Assembly: GCA_963771845.1 (NCBI GenBank)
Contig: CAVYVC010000036.1
Coordinates: 186,001 to 250,000, forward strand
Direction: 5' to 3'
Length of the DNA: 64,000 bases
From: VAZQ01 sp963771845
Lineage (GTDB): Bacteria; Pseudomonadota; Alphaproteobacteria; Rhizobiales; Xanthobacteraceae
The notes under the pieces were generated by a model. It did no database searches and was not told where the DNA came from. It saw only the letters and a program-made list of their open reading frames with translations. Both the position numbers and the translations under genes were made by a program. This document shows, one piece after another, positions 7,338 to 15,665 of this stretch. Within the stretch, counting starts at the first letter, position 1. Each line of letters opens with the position of its first letter.

Positions 7338-8063
7338 TCAGCTTCCCGCCTGGGCCGCCGCGCGATTGACCGAAGCGGCGGTCTGGCCGAACAGGATCGC
7401 GCGCTCCTCGGCGGTGCGGATGCCACCCATGTTCGGGTTGACCTCCTTGGCCTTGGCATAGGCGCGCTCGACCGCGGGACGCGCGTGGATCGCCTCGAAC
7501 CAGCGCTTGAGGTGCGTGAAGTCCTCGAGCTTCTGGCCCTGGCGCTCGTAGGGCACGATCCAGGGATAGATCGCCATATCGGCAATCGAGTACTCGCCCG
7601 CGACGAAGCTGCGGTCTGCCAACCGCTTGTTGAGCACGCCGTAGAGCCGGTTGACCTCGTTACGGTAGCGATCGATCGCATAGGGAATCTTGTCGACCGC
7701 GTAGTGGCTGAAATGATTGTTCTGTCCGGCCATAGGCCCGAGATTGCCCATCTGCCAGAACAGCCACTGGATGGCATCGATGCGCACCCGCGTGTCGCGT
7801 GAGAGAAACCGGCCGGTCTTCTCCGCGAGATAAAGCAGCATGGCGCCCAACTCGAACACCGCGAGGGGTTTGCCGCCGCCGGCGGGAGCATGATCGAGCA
7901 TGGCCGGGATACGATTGTTGGGTGAAAGGCCCAGGAAATCTGCCTTGAACTGCTCGCCCTTGCCGATATTCACCGGGATGATCTTGTAAGGCAGACCAGT
8001 TTCCTCGAGAAAAATCGTGATCTTGTGGCCGTTTGGCGTCGTCCAATAATGAAGGTCTATCAT
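7338..8063 (-). CDS. Glutathione S-transferase family protein (YfcG/Ure2-like)
   Basis: A 241-residue two-domain GST. The N-terminal thioredoxin-like domain begins IDLHYWTTPNGHKITIFLEE and contains the cis-proline glutathione-binding segment NNRIPAML and FELGAMLLYLAEK. The helical C-terminal domain includes SIADMAIYPWIVPY. This matches the YfcG/Ure2 group, which acts on disulfides and some electrophiles using glutathione. The ATG at 8063 is preferred; the frame stays open upstream but that sequence is unlike GSTs. It is on the same strand as the VanB-type reductase. A role in detoxifying substrates of the neighbouring oxygenase-type enzymes is inference. Confidence 0.9.
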   Translation of the reverse strand: MIDLHYWTTPNGHKITIFLEETGLPYKIIPVNIGKGEQFKADFLGLSPNNRIPAMLDHAPAGGGKPLAVFELGAMLLYLAEKTGRFLSRDTRVRIDAIQWLFWQMGNLGPMAGQNNHFSHYAVDKIPYAIDRYRNEVNRLYGVLNKRLADRSFVAGEYSIADMAIYPWIVPYERQGQKLEDFTHLKRWFEAIHARPAVERAYAKAKEVNPNMGGIRTAEERAILFGQTAASVNRAAAQAGS

Positions 8064-8218
8064 CTTGACATGTCCCTGATTGGCCGTGGTCGGTCGGATG
8101 ATGCAGTAGCATGGCCGGCAATGGAAGTGGCGCCGAAGGTCCGCTGATGCAAAGACGCAGGCGCATGGCTCCCCTTCCTGTACAGACGCAGCGACGTTTC
8201 GAGCATCGCTTCGTTGGC

Positions 8219-9079
8219 TCATGATCCCAGGTTGAGTGCGATGAATTTCGCAGCCCGCTCGATCGCCGCATCGGCGCTTGGCAGCAAGCCGGCAAGGAGC
8301 TGAAAGGCGTGCCAGCAGCCGGGCACGAGCTCACAGCGAACGGCAACACCGGCGTCGAGCAGAGCATCGTGGGCGCGCTTTGCGTCACAACGCAGAAGCT
8401 CTTCTGCGCCTGCCTGGATCAATGTCGGAGGCAACCCGCGCAATTCCCCGTACACCGGTGAAGCAAGCGGCTCTGTCGCATTCGTGCTGCCCAGATAATG
8501 ATGAGCGCAGGCGCGCAGCCACCGGGCGCTCAGCAGCGCGTCGTTCTCCGCGGTTTTCGAGCTGACGGACATCGTCAGATCGATCCAGGGCGAAAACAGA
8601 ATGAGTGCAGCCGGGGCGGCGACTTGCTGTTGTTGAGCTGCGAGCGCCGTTGCCAATGCGAGCCCCGCCCCGGCGGAGTCGCCGGCAATGACAACAGGTC
8701 CCAATTCGATGAGAGATCGATAGGCCGAAATGCAATCCTCAACGGCCGCCGGGAATGGATGCTCCGGCGCAAGCCGGTAGTCGGCCGCGAAGACGGGAAC
8801 TTGAGCAGCACGGGCGAGATTCGAAGTCAGCGCGCGATGTGTCGCGGGCGATCCCACGCAATAGGCGCCTCCGTGCAGATACAGGACAGCGGTCCCTTTG
8901 TGCGCGGCGGCCGCCGGACCGCGCATGCGTAGCCATTCCCCTGTTATGCCGCCAAGCACGGCGGAGGTAATTTCCACCCTGTCGCTTGGCCGGTTCAGGC
9001 GCGTCACCAGGCGCAACCATCGCCGTTGCCAGGGGATTGGAATGCTCGGCGAGAGCACAGGATGCAATCCGACCCGCAT
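8219..9079 (-). CDS. Alpha/beta hydrolase, hormone-sensitive lipase (HSL) type esterase
   Basis: An esterase with the HSL oxyanion motif HGG (69-71) and nucleophile motif GDSAG with Ser135, plus a late GCWHAF that supplies the histidine. Between them is the family segment FAADYRLAPEHPFPAAVED. HSL-type enzymes hydrolyse short acyl esters in the cytoplasm. The ATG at 9079 leaves a 61-base gap from the monooxygenase stop and fits the family length; the frame stays open further upstream into that gene, so the start is uncertain. It follows a Baeyer-Villiger-like monooxygenase on the same strand, so its substrate may be the ester that enzyme forms (inference). Confidence 0.88.
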   Translation of the reverse strand: MRVGLHPVLSPSIPIPWQRRWLRLVTRLNRPSDRVEITSAVLGGITGEWLRMRGPAAAAHKGTAVLYLHGGAYCVGSPATHRALTSNLARAAQVPVFAADYRLAPEHPFPAAVEDCISAYRSLIELGPVVIAGDSAGAGLALATALAAQQQQVAAPAALILFSPWIDLTMSVSSKTAENDALLSARWLRACAHHYLGSTNATEPLASPVYGELRGLPPTLIQAGAEELLRCDAKRAHDALLDAGVAVRCELVPGCWHAFQLLAGLLPSADAAIERAAKFIALNLGS

Positions 9080-9140
9080 CGCCACTCGCAGGAATGTTTC
9101 AGCCAGGCCCGCGCGGGCAGCGGCCGGCTCCAGGCCGGTA

Positions 9141-10664
9141 CTATCGGACAATATAGTCGTCCCACTTCGGTGCACGCGTTCGCAGCCTGAATTCGAAGGT
9201 GGAGCCGGGCCAGTTGGCCGTATTGCGTCCACTGGCAGTCAGGTACCAGGCCGTGCACCCTTTGGCCCAAACCGTCCTTTCCAGGCGCTGCTGGATTTGC
9301 GAGTTGAACTCGTCCTGGACCTGTTTCTTGATCTCAAGCGCGCGGATCTCGTTGCGGCACACGCGCGCCAGACAACGGGTGACATAATGAATTTGGCTTT
9401 CGATCATGTAGATGATGGAGTTGTGAGCGAGATTTGTGTTGGGGCCGTAAAGCATGAAAAAGTTCGGGAAGCCTGAAACCGCCATGCCCAGATACGCTTC
9501 TGCCCCGTTTTTCCAACAATCATGCAGGTTCTGTTTGTCCAGTCCGGCGATCCTCATCGGGGCCAGGAAATCGGTTGCTGCGAACCCAGTGCCGAAAATA
9601 ATGCAGTCGACCTTCCGCTCGCTTGCGTCTGTTGCGATTATGGTGTCCGAGCGCAACTCGCTGATTGCTGTTGTTACCAATTCGACATTCGGCCGCTCCA
9701 TCGCCGGATAGAAGTCGTTGGAAAGCAGGATGCGCTTGCAACCCATGTGATAGTCGGGTGTCAAGCGAAGGCACAAATCCGGATCTGTGACTTGTCGATG
9801 AAGGTGCCGGAGAAAAGCTGGCCGTCTGATGCGCAGCCATTTACGAAAGCGGATAAATGCAAGCACCCACCACTCATGCTGCAAAAAGATCAGCAGGCGG
9901 TGCAACCTGAGCGCTCCGGGGATGTGTCTGAACAGTACTCTTTGCCATCCCGAGTACGATTTGTTTGCCTTTGGCAGGACATAGGCGGCGGAGCGCTGGA
10001 AAACATAGAGTTTGCTCGCCAACGGCGCGATCATGGGAATGAACTGTATTGCACTTGCACCGGTTCCGATGACGGCGACGCGCTTGTCGCGAAGATCATA
10101 ATCATCCCGCCATTCGGCTGAATGAAAAACCATTCCGGAGAAACGGGCAAGTCCCGGCAATTGCGGGCGCAAGGGGCGGCTCAGTTGACCGGTTGCGGTG
10201 ACGAGCGCCCGAGCCTGGAAGACCCGGCCATCATTTGTTTGCACGACCCAAAGACCGGCGGGCTCGTCCCAACGAGCTTCCGTGACTTCTGCCGCGCGAC
10301 GAATATGTGGCTCGAGCCCGTATTTTCGCACGCAATGAACAAGGTAATCCAATATGTCGGCCTGGCTTGCATATTTGCGCGGCCAATCGGGATGCAGCTC
10401 GAAGGAGAATGAATAAAGATGCGACGGCACATCGCATTCGGCGCCAGGATAGTGATTTTGCTGCCAGACGCCGCCGATATGATCCGATTTTTCCAGGATG
10501 ATGAAATCGTGAAGACCGGACTCCTTGAGCTTGATGCCGAGCCCAATGCCGGCAAACCCGGCCCCCACGATGACAACTTGTGCCCGCACCGGACCGCGAT
10601 CTCGCAAGCTCGCCGTTGGTGTCGGCGACACGGTTATCGGCCGGTTCTCGGCGATCACGGCCAA
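9141..10664 (-). CDS. Flavin-containing (Baeyer-Villiger type) monooxygenase
   Basis: About 507 residues with an N-terminal FAD Rossmann motif VIVGAGFAGIGLG, a BVMO-like fingerprint F-SG-x3-H-x3-W (FSGMVFHSAEW) and a second Rossmann motif VAVIGTGASAIQ for NADPH. The fingerprint ends W-R rather than the usual W-P/D. Such enzymes insert oxygen next to a carbonyl, or oxygenate N or S atoms. The TTG at 10664 is six bases after AGGA and lies just past the stop of the upstream methyltransferase-like gene; a GTG at 10658 is an alternative. Gene order with an HSL esterase and an SDR resembles the mycobacterial mymA set. Confidence 0.88.
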   Translation of the reverse strand: MAVIAENRPITVSPTPTASLRDRGPVRAQVVIVGAGFAGIGLGIKLKESGLHDFIILEKSDHIGGVWQQNHYPGAECDVPSHLYSFSFELHPDWPRKYASQADILDYLVHCVRKYGLEPHIRRAAEVTEARWDEPAGLWVVQTNDGRVFQARALVTATGQLSRPLRPQLPGLARFSGMVFHSAEWRDDYDLRDKRVAVIGTGASAIQFIPMIAPLASKLYVFQRSAAYVLPKANKSYSGWQRVLFRHIPGALRLHRLLIFLQHEWWVLAFIRFRKWLRIRRPAFLRHLHRQVTDPDLCLRLTPDYHMGCKRILLSNDFYPAMERPNVELVTTAISELRSDTIIATDASERKVDCIIFGTGFAATDFLAPMRIAGLDKQNLHDCWKNGAEAYLGMAVSGFPNFFMLYGPNTNLAHNSIIYMIESQIHYVTRCLARVCRNEIRALEIKKQVQDEFNSQIQQRLERTVWAKGCTAWYLTASGRNTANWPGSTFEFRLRTRAPKWDDYIVR

Positions 10665-10672
10665 CGGGATTC

Positions 10673-11257
10673 CTAATACAGTCCCGGGATAATCCGGTAC
10701 GTCCGGGACATGTAGACGCGATATTGCTCGCCGAAGGTCTCCAGCATCATCCGCTCCTCCTCTCCGACCCGGCCGAAGAACAAGATACCGAACCCGACAA
10801 TGCCGGCAAAACCCGCGAACCAATTCGGCAGCAGGAGTGCCTGTGCGAGAGCCCAGAGCCAGAACGCTGTGTACATCGGGTGACGCAACCGGCGATAGAT
10901 TCCATCAGTGATCAGCCGATGGCGATCGCGGATCGCCAACGTTACAGACCAGCTACGGCCAAGGTCGCGATGTGTCCGATAAAACATGAACAGTGCGAAC
11001 GCGAATACCGCGGTACCGGCCCACGCAAGTGCCGGTTGAAAAGGATAATCGGCGAGCCTCGGCGCGCCGCTGGTCACGTAGATGGCGGGCACCACGCCGA
11101 GCCCCGAGTGAGAGATCGCCAACAGCCGCAAGTCGCGAGGTCGCCGCGTGTCGGACGTGACCAGTGTTTTACGCGCGCGGCGCTGATGCGGAAGCCGGAT
11201 GACGAACCAGCCGATGCAGCCAAGCGCCCAGACCATCTTGGCGAGAAACAGCGACAT
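10673..11257 (-). CDS. Isoprenylcysteine carboxyl methyltransferase (ICMT/PEMT) family membrane protein
   Basis: A 194-residue polytopic membrane protein. Hydrophobic segments lie near the N-terminus and at about residues 80-95 and 140-160. The family signature is GIYRRLRHPMYTAFWLWA followed by GEEERMMLETFGEQYRVY, typical of ICMT-like methyltransferases that use S-adenosylmethionine at the membrane. In bacteria the substrates are mostly unknown and can be lipids or small molecules. The stop at 10673 is eight bases from the proposed start of the monooxygenase, so the two, and probably the esterase, form one transcript. Confidence 0.87.
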   Translation of the reverse strand: MSLFLAKMVWALGCIGWFVIRLPHQRRARKTLVTSDTRRPRDLRLLAISHSGLGVVPAIYVTSGAPRLADYPFQPALAWAGTAVFAFALFMFYRTHRDLGRSWSVTLAIRDRHRLITDGIYRRLRHPMYTAFWLWALAQALLLPNWFAGFAGIVGFGILFFGRVGEEERMMLETFGEQYRVYMSRTYRIIPGLY

Positions 11258-11677
11258 CGCTCAAGCCGGCGGCGGCGCCGGCCTCCCGATCGATCTGCCG
11301 GATCGAGCCCCCAACTCCGAAATATTCGGCTGGACCTGCGATCGCGCGGGCACTCGGCGCCAGGCACCGGCCCACCACATGAAATAATCATTAGTTGCGC
11401 GCAACTCGCCGTTGCGGTTGACAGCAGATCCGCATGGAGTACAGCGGCCGGCGAAGCAGCGTTCTAGTTGACGGCATCGCGGCGCGCAAGACCGGCAGGA
11501 AGACCGGCACCGGCAATGAGCAGGCAGGCTGTCACTGCGAGCACCGCAAGCAGGTGGCAGCCGACATGATGTGATGCAGGGACCGGGAGGTGCATGGCTG
11601 CGCTTTCCGTCCAGCATTTGCCGGAATTGAAGACGACACACCGCAATGACGTCATTCAAGCGCAGGAAAGGCACCTC
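11258..11677. other. Divergent intergenic region with a possible small membrane peptide
   Basis: This gap separates the minus-strand monooxygenase operon from the plus-strand SGNH hydrolase and must hold both promoters. On the minus strand a frame from ATG 11595 to 11464 would give a 43-residue peptide with one hydrophobic stretch (LLAVLAVTACLLIAGAGLPA). It has no clear ribosome site and no family match, so it is not annotated as a gene. Nothing else recognisable is seen. Confidence 0.45.
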
Positions 11678-12433
11678 GTGACCGGGGCCGAACGCATTTT
11701 GAGCACCGTCTGCCTTCTGGTCGCATTGGCGACCGCAGCCCCTGCCACAGTTGCGGCGCAATCGGCGGCCGACAGCTGTCTGGCAGCCAACCGCGGCCTG
11801 ACGCTCGGGGCGCCGCTCCCGCGCACGGCCGCGCGGTTGAAGGCGCAACAGACAGTGCGGATCGTCGCCGTCGGCTCCTCGTCGACTTTCGGCTTGTGGA
11901 TGCTGAACCCGGAGGCAACCTATCCGGAGGTGATGCGGCGCGAACTCGCCTATTTGCGCCCCGGTGCACGCATCGAGGTCGTCAACAGCGGTCGCGTTGC
12001 CGATACCATCTCGAGCAGCATGGTGCGTTTTGATCGCGACGTCCTGGCGCATCGTCCCGATCTCATCATATGGCAGCTCGGCACCAACGACGTGGCCTGG
12101 GGCGGGCGGGCTGATGGCCTCAAGCGGGAGATCGTTGCCGGCGTGCGCGCGTTGAAGGCGGACGGAGCAGATGTGATCCTGATGGATCCGCAATACGCGC
12201 CGATGGTGCTTGCCTCCCCGCAGCACGAGTTCATTACGACCATTATCGCCGAGGTGGCGCAGGAGGAACATGTCGGACTGTTTTCCCGCTTTGCCCTCAT
12301 GCGTCGATCGATCGAGGCAGGACTTCCGGCGAGCGCGCTCGTGGCGTGGGACGGACTGCACAATTCCGCCGATGGGTATGACTGTATTGGCAGAGCCTTG
12401 GCGCGTGCTATTCATGCGGGGGGCGGCCGCTGA
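11678..12433 (+). CDS. Secreted SGNH/GDSL-type hydrolase
   Basis: A 251-residue SGNH-fold esterase-like protein. The GTG at 11678 has AGGAAAGG seven bases upstream and opens a clean signal peptide (LLVALATAAPATVAAQ). The catalytic serine lies in GSSST (66-70), a variant of GDSxT; the third block is GTND (135-138), and the Asp/His pair is in WDGLH near the C-terminus. Such enzymes deacylate esters or carbohydrates in the periplasm. The following SDR starts 23 bases later, so the two are probably co-transcribed. The shared substrate is unknown. Confidence 0.88.
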   Translation: MTGAERILSTVCLLVALATAAPATVAAQSAADSCLAANRGLTLGAPLPRTAARLKAQQTVRIVAVGSSSTFGLWMLNPEATYPEVMRRELAYLRPGARIEVVNSGRVADTISSSMVRFDRDVLAHRPDLIIWQLGTNDVAWGGRADGLKREIVAGVRALKADGADVILMDPQYAPMVLASPQHEFITTIIAEVAQEEHVGLFSRFALMRRSIEAGLPASALVAWDGLHNSADGYDCIGRALARAIHAGGGR

Positions 12434-12456
12434 ACGAGGCTTTGGGTCTGGAACCA

Positions 12457-13233
12457 ATGGAGCCGGCGATTGTCGTAACCGGCGCCGCGTCCGGAATCGG
12501 GCGGGAGCTGGCGCTGACGGCTGCGCGCGAACGATGTTTCCTGCTGCTGGTCGACCGCTCGCAGCAGCCGCTTGCTGATCTGGTCCAGGAGCTGGTCGGC
12601 AAGGGCGTGCGCGCGGCCGATCTGTGCATCGATCTCCTCAATTCGCAGGCCGTCGCACGGGTGGAAAGCGCACTGTCGGAGCGCAATCTGTATTGTGACG
12701 TGCTCGTAAACTGCGCCGGTTTCGGCACATTCGGGGCGGCGACTGACGTCCCGGCGCGCGATCAACTCGACCTCGTGGATGTCAATGTTCGCGCGGTGAC
12801 CGCGCTGACGCTGCGATTCCTTCCAGGCATGGTAGCGCGTGGGAGGGGCGGTATTCTCAACGTGGGATCCATCTCTGGCTACGTGCCCGGGCCCAACATG
12901 GCCGTCTATTATGCCTCGAAAGCCTATGTGAACTCGTTTTCGGCGGCTCTGGCGGCGGAAGTCGCGGGAACAGGTGTCACCGTCACCTGCCTGGCCCCTG
13001 GGGTGGTTAGGACGTCTTTTTTCGAGCGCTGCTCGGTTGGGCAGAGCCGGATCATGAAATTTATGCCCAGATCGGATGCGGCAGACACCGCCGCAGTCGG
13101 GTGGAAAGCTTTCAAGACCGGCAGACCCCATGTGATCCCGCGGCCGGTCGATCGCACGCTCATGCTGGCTTTCCGGCTGTTGCCAGCAAACATCACCGCG
13201 CGGATCGTCAAGGCTTTTCAACGCCCCGCTTAA
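12457..13233 (+). CDS. Short-chain dehydrogenase/reductase (SDR)
   Basis: A classical SDR of about 258 residues. It has the NAD(P)-binding motif TGAASGIG (8-15), NCAG (85-88), and catalytic serine in GSIS (137-140) with Y151-x3-K155. It interconverts alcohols and carbonyls. The ATG at 12457 is used; a TTG at 12442 would add five residues but sits too close to the GAGG at 12436. It directly follows the secreted SGNH hydrolase. Together with the divergent monooxygenase and esterase it could form an alcohol-ketone-ester pathway (inference). Confidence 0.9.
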   Translation: MEPAIVVTGAASGIGRELALTAARERCFLLLVDRSQQPLADLVQELVGKGVRAADLCIDLLNSQAVARVESALSERNLYCDVLVNCAGFGTFGAATDVPARDQLDLVDVNVRAVTALTLRFLPGMVARGRGGILNVGSISGYVPGPNMAVYYASKAYVNSFSAALAAEVAGTGVTVTCLAPGVVRTSFFERCSVGQSRIMKFMPRSDAADTAAVGWKAFKTGRPHVIPRPVDRTLMLAFRLLPANITARIVKAFQRPA

Positions 13234-13393
13234 ACTATTCGCGCGCATTTCGCGGGTACCATAGGCTACCGGGCTCGGCCGACCGCCAAACACTTCGGCA
13301 GTGTGGCTTTTGTGCACTAGGCGCTTATGGCCGTTTATGGTTGAAATCGCATCGGTTCAGCGCACGAGAATCTGTTAACGCAGGGGGTATCCA

Positions 13394-13495
13394 ATGAAGA
13401 AGGTTCTGATCGCCTTGCTTGCAACATTTGTCGCCTTCGGCATGGCCGGATGCGTCGGCAAAGGCAAAGCTCCGCCCGTCGTCACGAAGGGCTAA
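13394..13495 (+). CDS. Small lipoprotein (33 residues)
   Basis: An ORF of 34 codons begins at ATG 13394, seven bases after AGGGGG. It encodes MKK, a hydrophobic segment (VLIALLATFVAFG), then a lipobox MAGC with the acylated cysteine at residue 20, and a short basic tail ending VVTKG. This is a complete small lipoprotein signal plus a 14-residue mature peptide, similar in size to entericidin-like and other small rhizobial lipoproteins. It lies before a strong hairpin and the next gene. Function is unknown. Confidence 0.75.
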   Translation: MKKVLIALLATFVAFGMAGCVGKGKAPPVVTKG

Positions 13496-13512
13496 TGCTA
13501 CGGTTCACTGAT

Positions 13513-13534
13513 GGGGCCGGCTCGCGCCGGCCCC
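13513..13534 (+). terminator. GC-rich hairpin after the small lipoprotein gene
   Basis: GGGGCCGG (13513-13520) and CCGGCCCC (13527-13534) pair perfectly around CTCGCG, starting 17 bases after the lipoprotein stop. There is no U-run, so termination strength is uncertain. Confidence 0.5.
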
Positions 13535-13623
13535 ACTCGGCTAATACGACGCGGGGTACGACGGTGCCGGAACCGGCGAAAGACCAAATCGTTCCTGGGT
13601 CGGGTTCAGGAGGGGGACTCGTG

Positions 13624-14602
13624 ATGAGCAATCTGAATAGGGGCAGCAGGTTACTGGCTGGCGTGTGTGCGCTGGCAATCTCGGCAGGGCTTTGCACGGC
13701 GCGCGCCCAGGACACATCCACGCAACAGGCCAGCGCAGTAAGCACCGAGGCCCGGCCCAGCGTTCCCGCGACGGAGATCGCAGCGCCGCCCGCCATCGCC
13801 ACCGAGCCGGCCGCGGCGGCGGAAGCTGAAGCGCCGGCACAGCAGGCCACTCCGCTCAAGCCCGTTGAAGTTCGACCCGCCGCGAAGCAAGCTTCGGGTG
13901 GCCCCGCGGACAGACCATATTTCGTCGAGTTTCGGGCGCGTAGCGCCATGAGCTACGGCCACACGTTCCTCGTCCACGGGCGCGTCGGTGACCCGATCAC
14001 GGCCAAGAGCGTGGTCGGCCTGCATCCAGCTGAGAAAACTGGCGACGAAACGCCCTGGATGATCGGACACTTCATACCGGTCGCGTCTGAGACGGGCTGG
14101 AGTGACGGCGACGTCGGCTACAATGACAAGTACATCATTGCCAAGTATCGGGTTTACCTGACGGAGGCCGAGTACCGGGTGGTACTCGCAAAGATGCGCG
14201 AGATGCAGCGTAATACGCCGATGTGGCATGCGGTCATCTACAACTGCAACGCCTTCATCGGCGATATCGCAAGATTTCATGGGCCTCGAGGCCCCAGTGA
14301 GCCACTGGCTGATGCCGAAGGAATACATCAACGGCATCAGGCAGGCATCCGGCGGGCGCACGCAGTTGGCCAGCAACTGGCTGGCATCGGTAAATCCCGC
14401 TGCGGCACGCCAGCAGTCGCAGCAGGCTGCCCGGCATGAGCGCGCGCCGGAGGCCCGCCAGCAAAGCGTGCCGGAGGCCCGCGAGCAGAGCGCACCGTCA
14501 TCCGTAGCCGGCCGCCCGCGCCGGCCGCAGCAGGCCGCGGGCCGGCCGCAACAGTCTCCGGCGGCGCAGACGGCAGGGTCGTCCTACGCCCATGTTCAGT
14601 GA
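13624..14602 (+). pseudogene. Exported protein of unknown function, frameshifted at 14278
   Basis: The ATG at 13624 follows GGAGGGGGA and opens a signal peptide (LLAGVCALAISAGLCTARAQ), then an Ala/Pro-rich linker and a conserved-looking domain (YFVEFRARSAMSYGHTFLVHG to YNCNAFIGDIARF). At 14278 one extra C shifts the frame; in the +2 frame the protein continues MGLEAPVSHWLMPKEYINGI and ends at 14602 with a Gln/Ala/Arg-rich tail. Removing that C joins ARF to MGLEAP and restores one 325-residue reading. As written, translation stays in the wrong frame to 14439. I do not recognise a named family; the domain looks like an uncharacterised periplasmic protein of Bradyrhizobium-type genomes. Confidence 0.75.
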
Positions 14603-14640
14603 GCCTTGACGCTCCCTGAATTCGGCCAATGAAACAGGCG

Positions 14641-14658
14641 GCCCCGCAACGGCGGGGC
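14641..14658. terminator. Hairpin between convergent genes
   Basis: GCCCCGC and GCGGGGC pair around AACG in the 100-base gap between two convergent genes. It could serve as a two-way terminator. A short T-rich patch (TTGTTAT) follows on the plus strand after six bases. Confidence 0.5.
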
Positions 14659-14702
14659 TGCGCTTGTTATGGGCGCGCTGCGGCGCCTTCGTGTTGCGTT
14701 GC

Positions 14703-15447
14703 TCAGCGCCAAGTCGTCGTCAGCTCCTCGACTATTCTCTTCGTCAGAATGTCCTCGAGCGAGTGCAGGGCGCGAGCGATGATCGCACCGTCCATGACGC
14801 GATGGTCGTAGTTCAAGCGCACGTCGACCGTGCCGTCGGCGGCAATCACGCCGTAGTTGAGGACGGTCGTACAGGGAAACAGTGGCCGCAGCGAGTTCGG
14901 CTCCGAACGCGGAATAGACCGTCAAATAAAAGGTGCCAAAGAAATTGGCACGCTCCCGGCCAAAATTGAGTGCGATCCATATTAGCAGACGACGAAGACG
15001 CAATGGCAGGCGGCCGACGGTCAGAGCACGACGGAAGTCCTTGATTTCCCCCAGCGGAGCCTCGTTAAATCGCCGCAGGATTTCTGCAAGCTCAGCGAGC
15101 GATCTGCTTGCGGGATCCTTTATTCTTCCGGCAAAGATTTCCGCCCCCTCGGCCGTCTTTCGCTCGAAGGCGACCATCCCCACGCTCGTCGGATACTCAT
15201 AGAGATGCGGACGCGGCAGACCAATATAGACCCGTCTCAGCTCGGGGATTTCCTGCGCCAGCAATGCGTAGGCCCTGAGGAACAGCGCTGTCCATGGTGG
15301 ACGCTTCTGGCAGGCGCTTCGCGCCTTCACCAGCGAGTCCAGTGCCATGCGCCGCTGCACCGGCAAGGTCGGCACCTTGTGGGCAAAGTGTAGTATGTCG
15401 TTCCTGACGCGGGCTGATGGCAGCAGCTGGATTCGACGTCCGCGCAT
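14703..15447 (-). pseudogene. 2-oxoacid dehydrogenase acyltransferase (E2) catalytic-domain protein, frameshifted at 14895
   Basis: From ATG 15447 the frame reads a stand-alone E2-like catalytic domain without lipoyl domain. At about 14895 one extra base shifts the frame; the continuation in the other frame is LRPLFPCTTVLNYGVI followed by NYDHRVMDG, which is the HxxxDG acyltransferase active-site motif, and it ends TGA at 14703. Dropping one base joins FGAE to SLRPLFP and gives about 247 residues. Without correction the protein loses its active site and reads on to 14596. Such stand-alone E2-like proteins have no well-defined role. The gene is convergent with the previous frameshifted gene. 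Confidence 0.75.
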
Positions 15448-15665
15448 GATCGAGAGTTCCGAAGTCTGCCAATGCCCAAAGCGTCGTGATACGCAGTGCT
15501 GGACAAGAATGTCTTGCCTGTGCAGTCGATCTTTAACATCGAGGCTGCAATTCCGATAGGCTTGCAAGCCTGATCCGCCACGTGGGTTTGGTATTGGCCA
15601 ATTCAGCATCCGATGCATCAACCACTGTGTTCGGCGCCAGGCTGAGCTTGCCGTCGGGGCGGCTC

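Noticed and set aside
11261..12457. 398-codon frame antisense to the SGNH hydrolase
   Set aside because: Opposes a gene with signal peptide and catalytic motifs and has none of its own.
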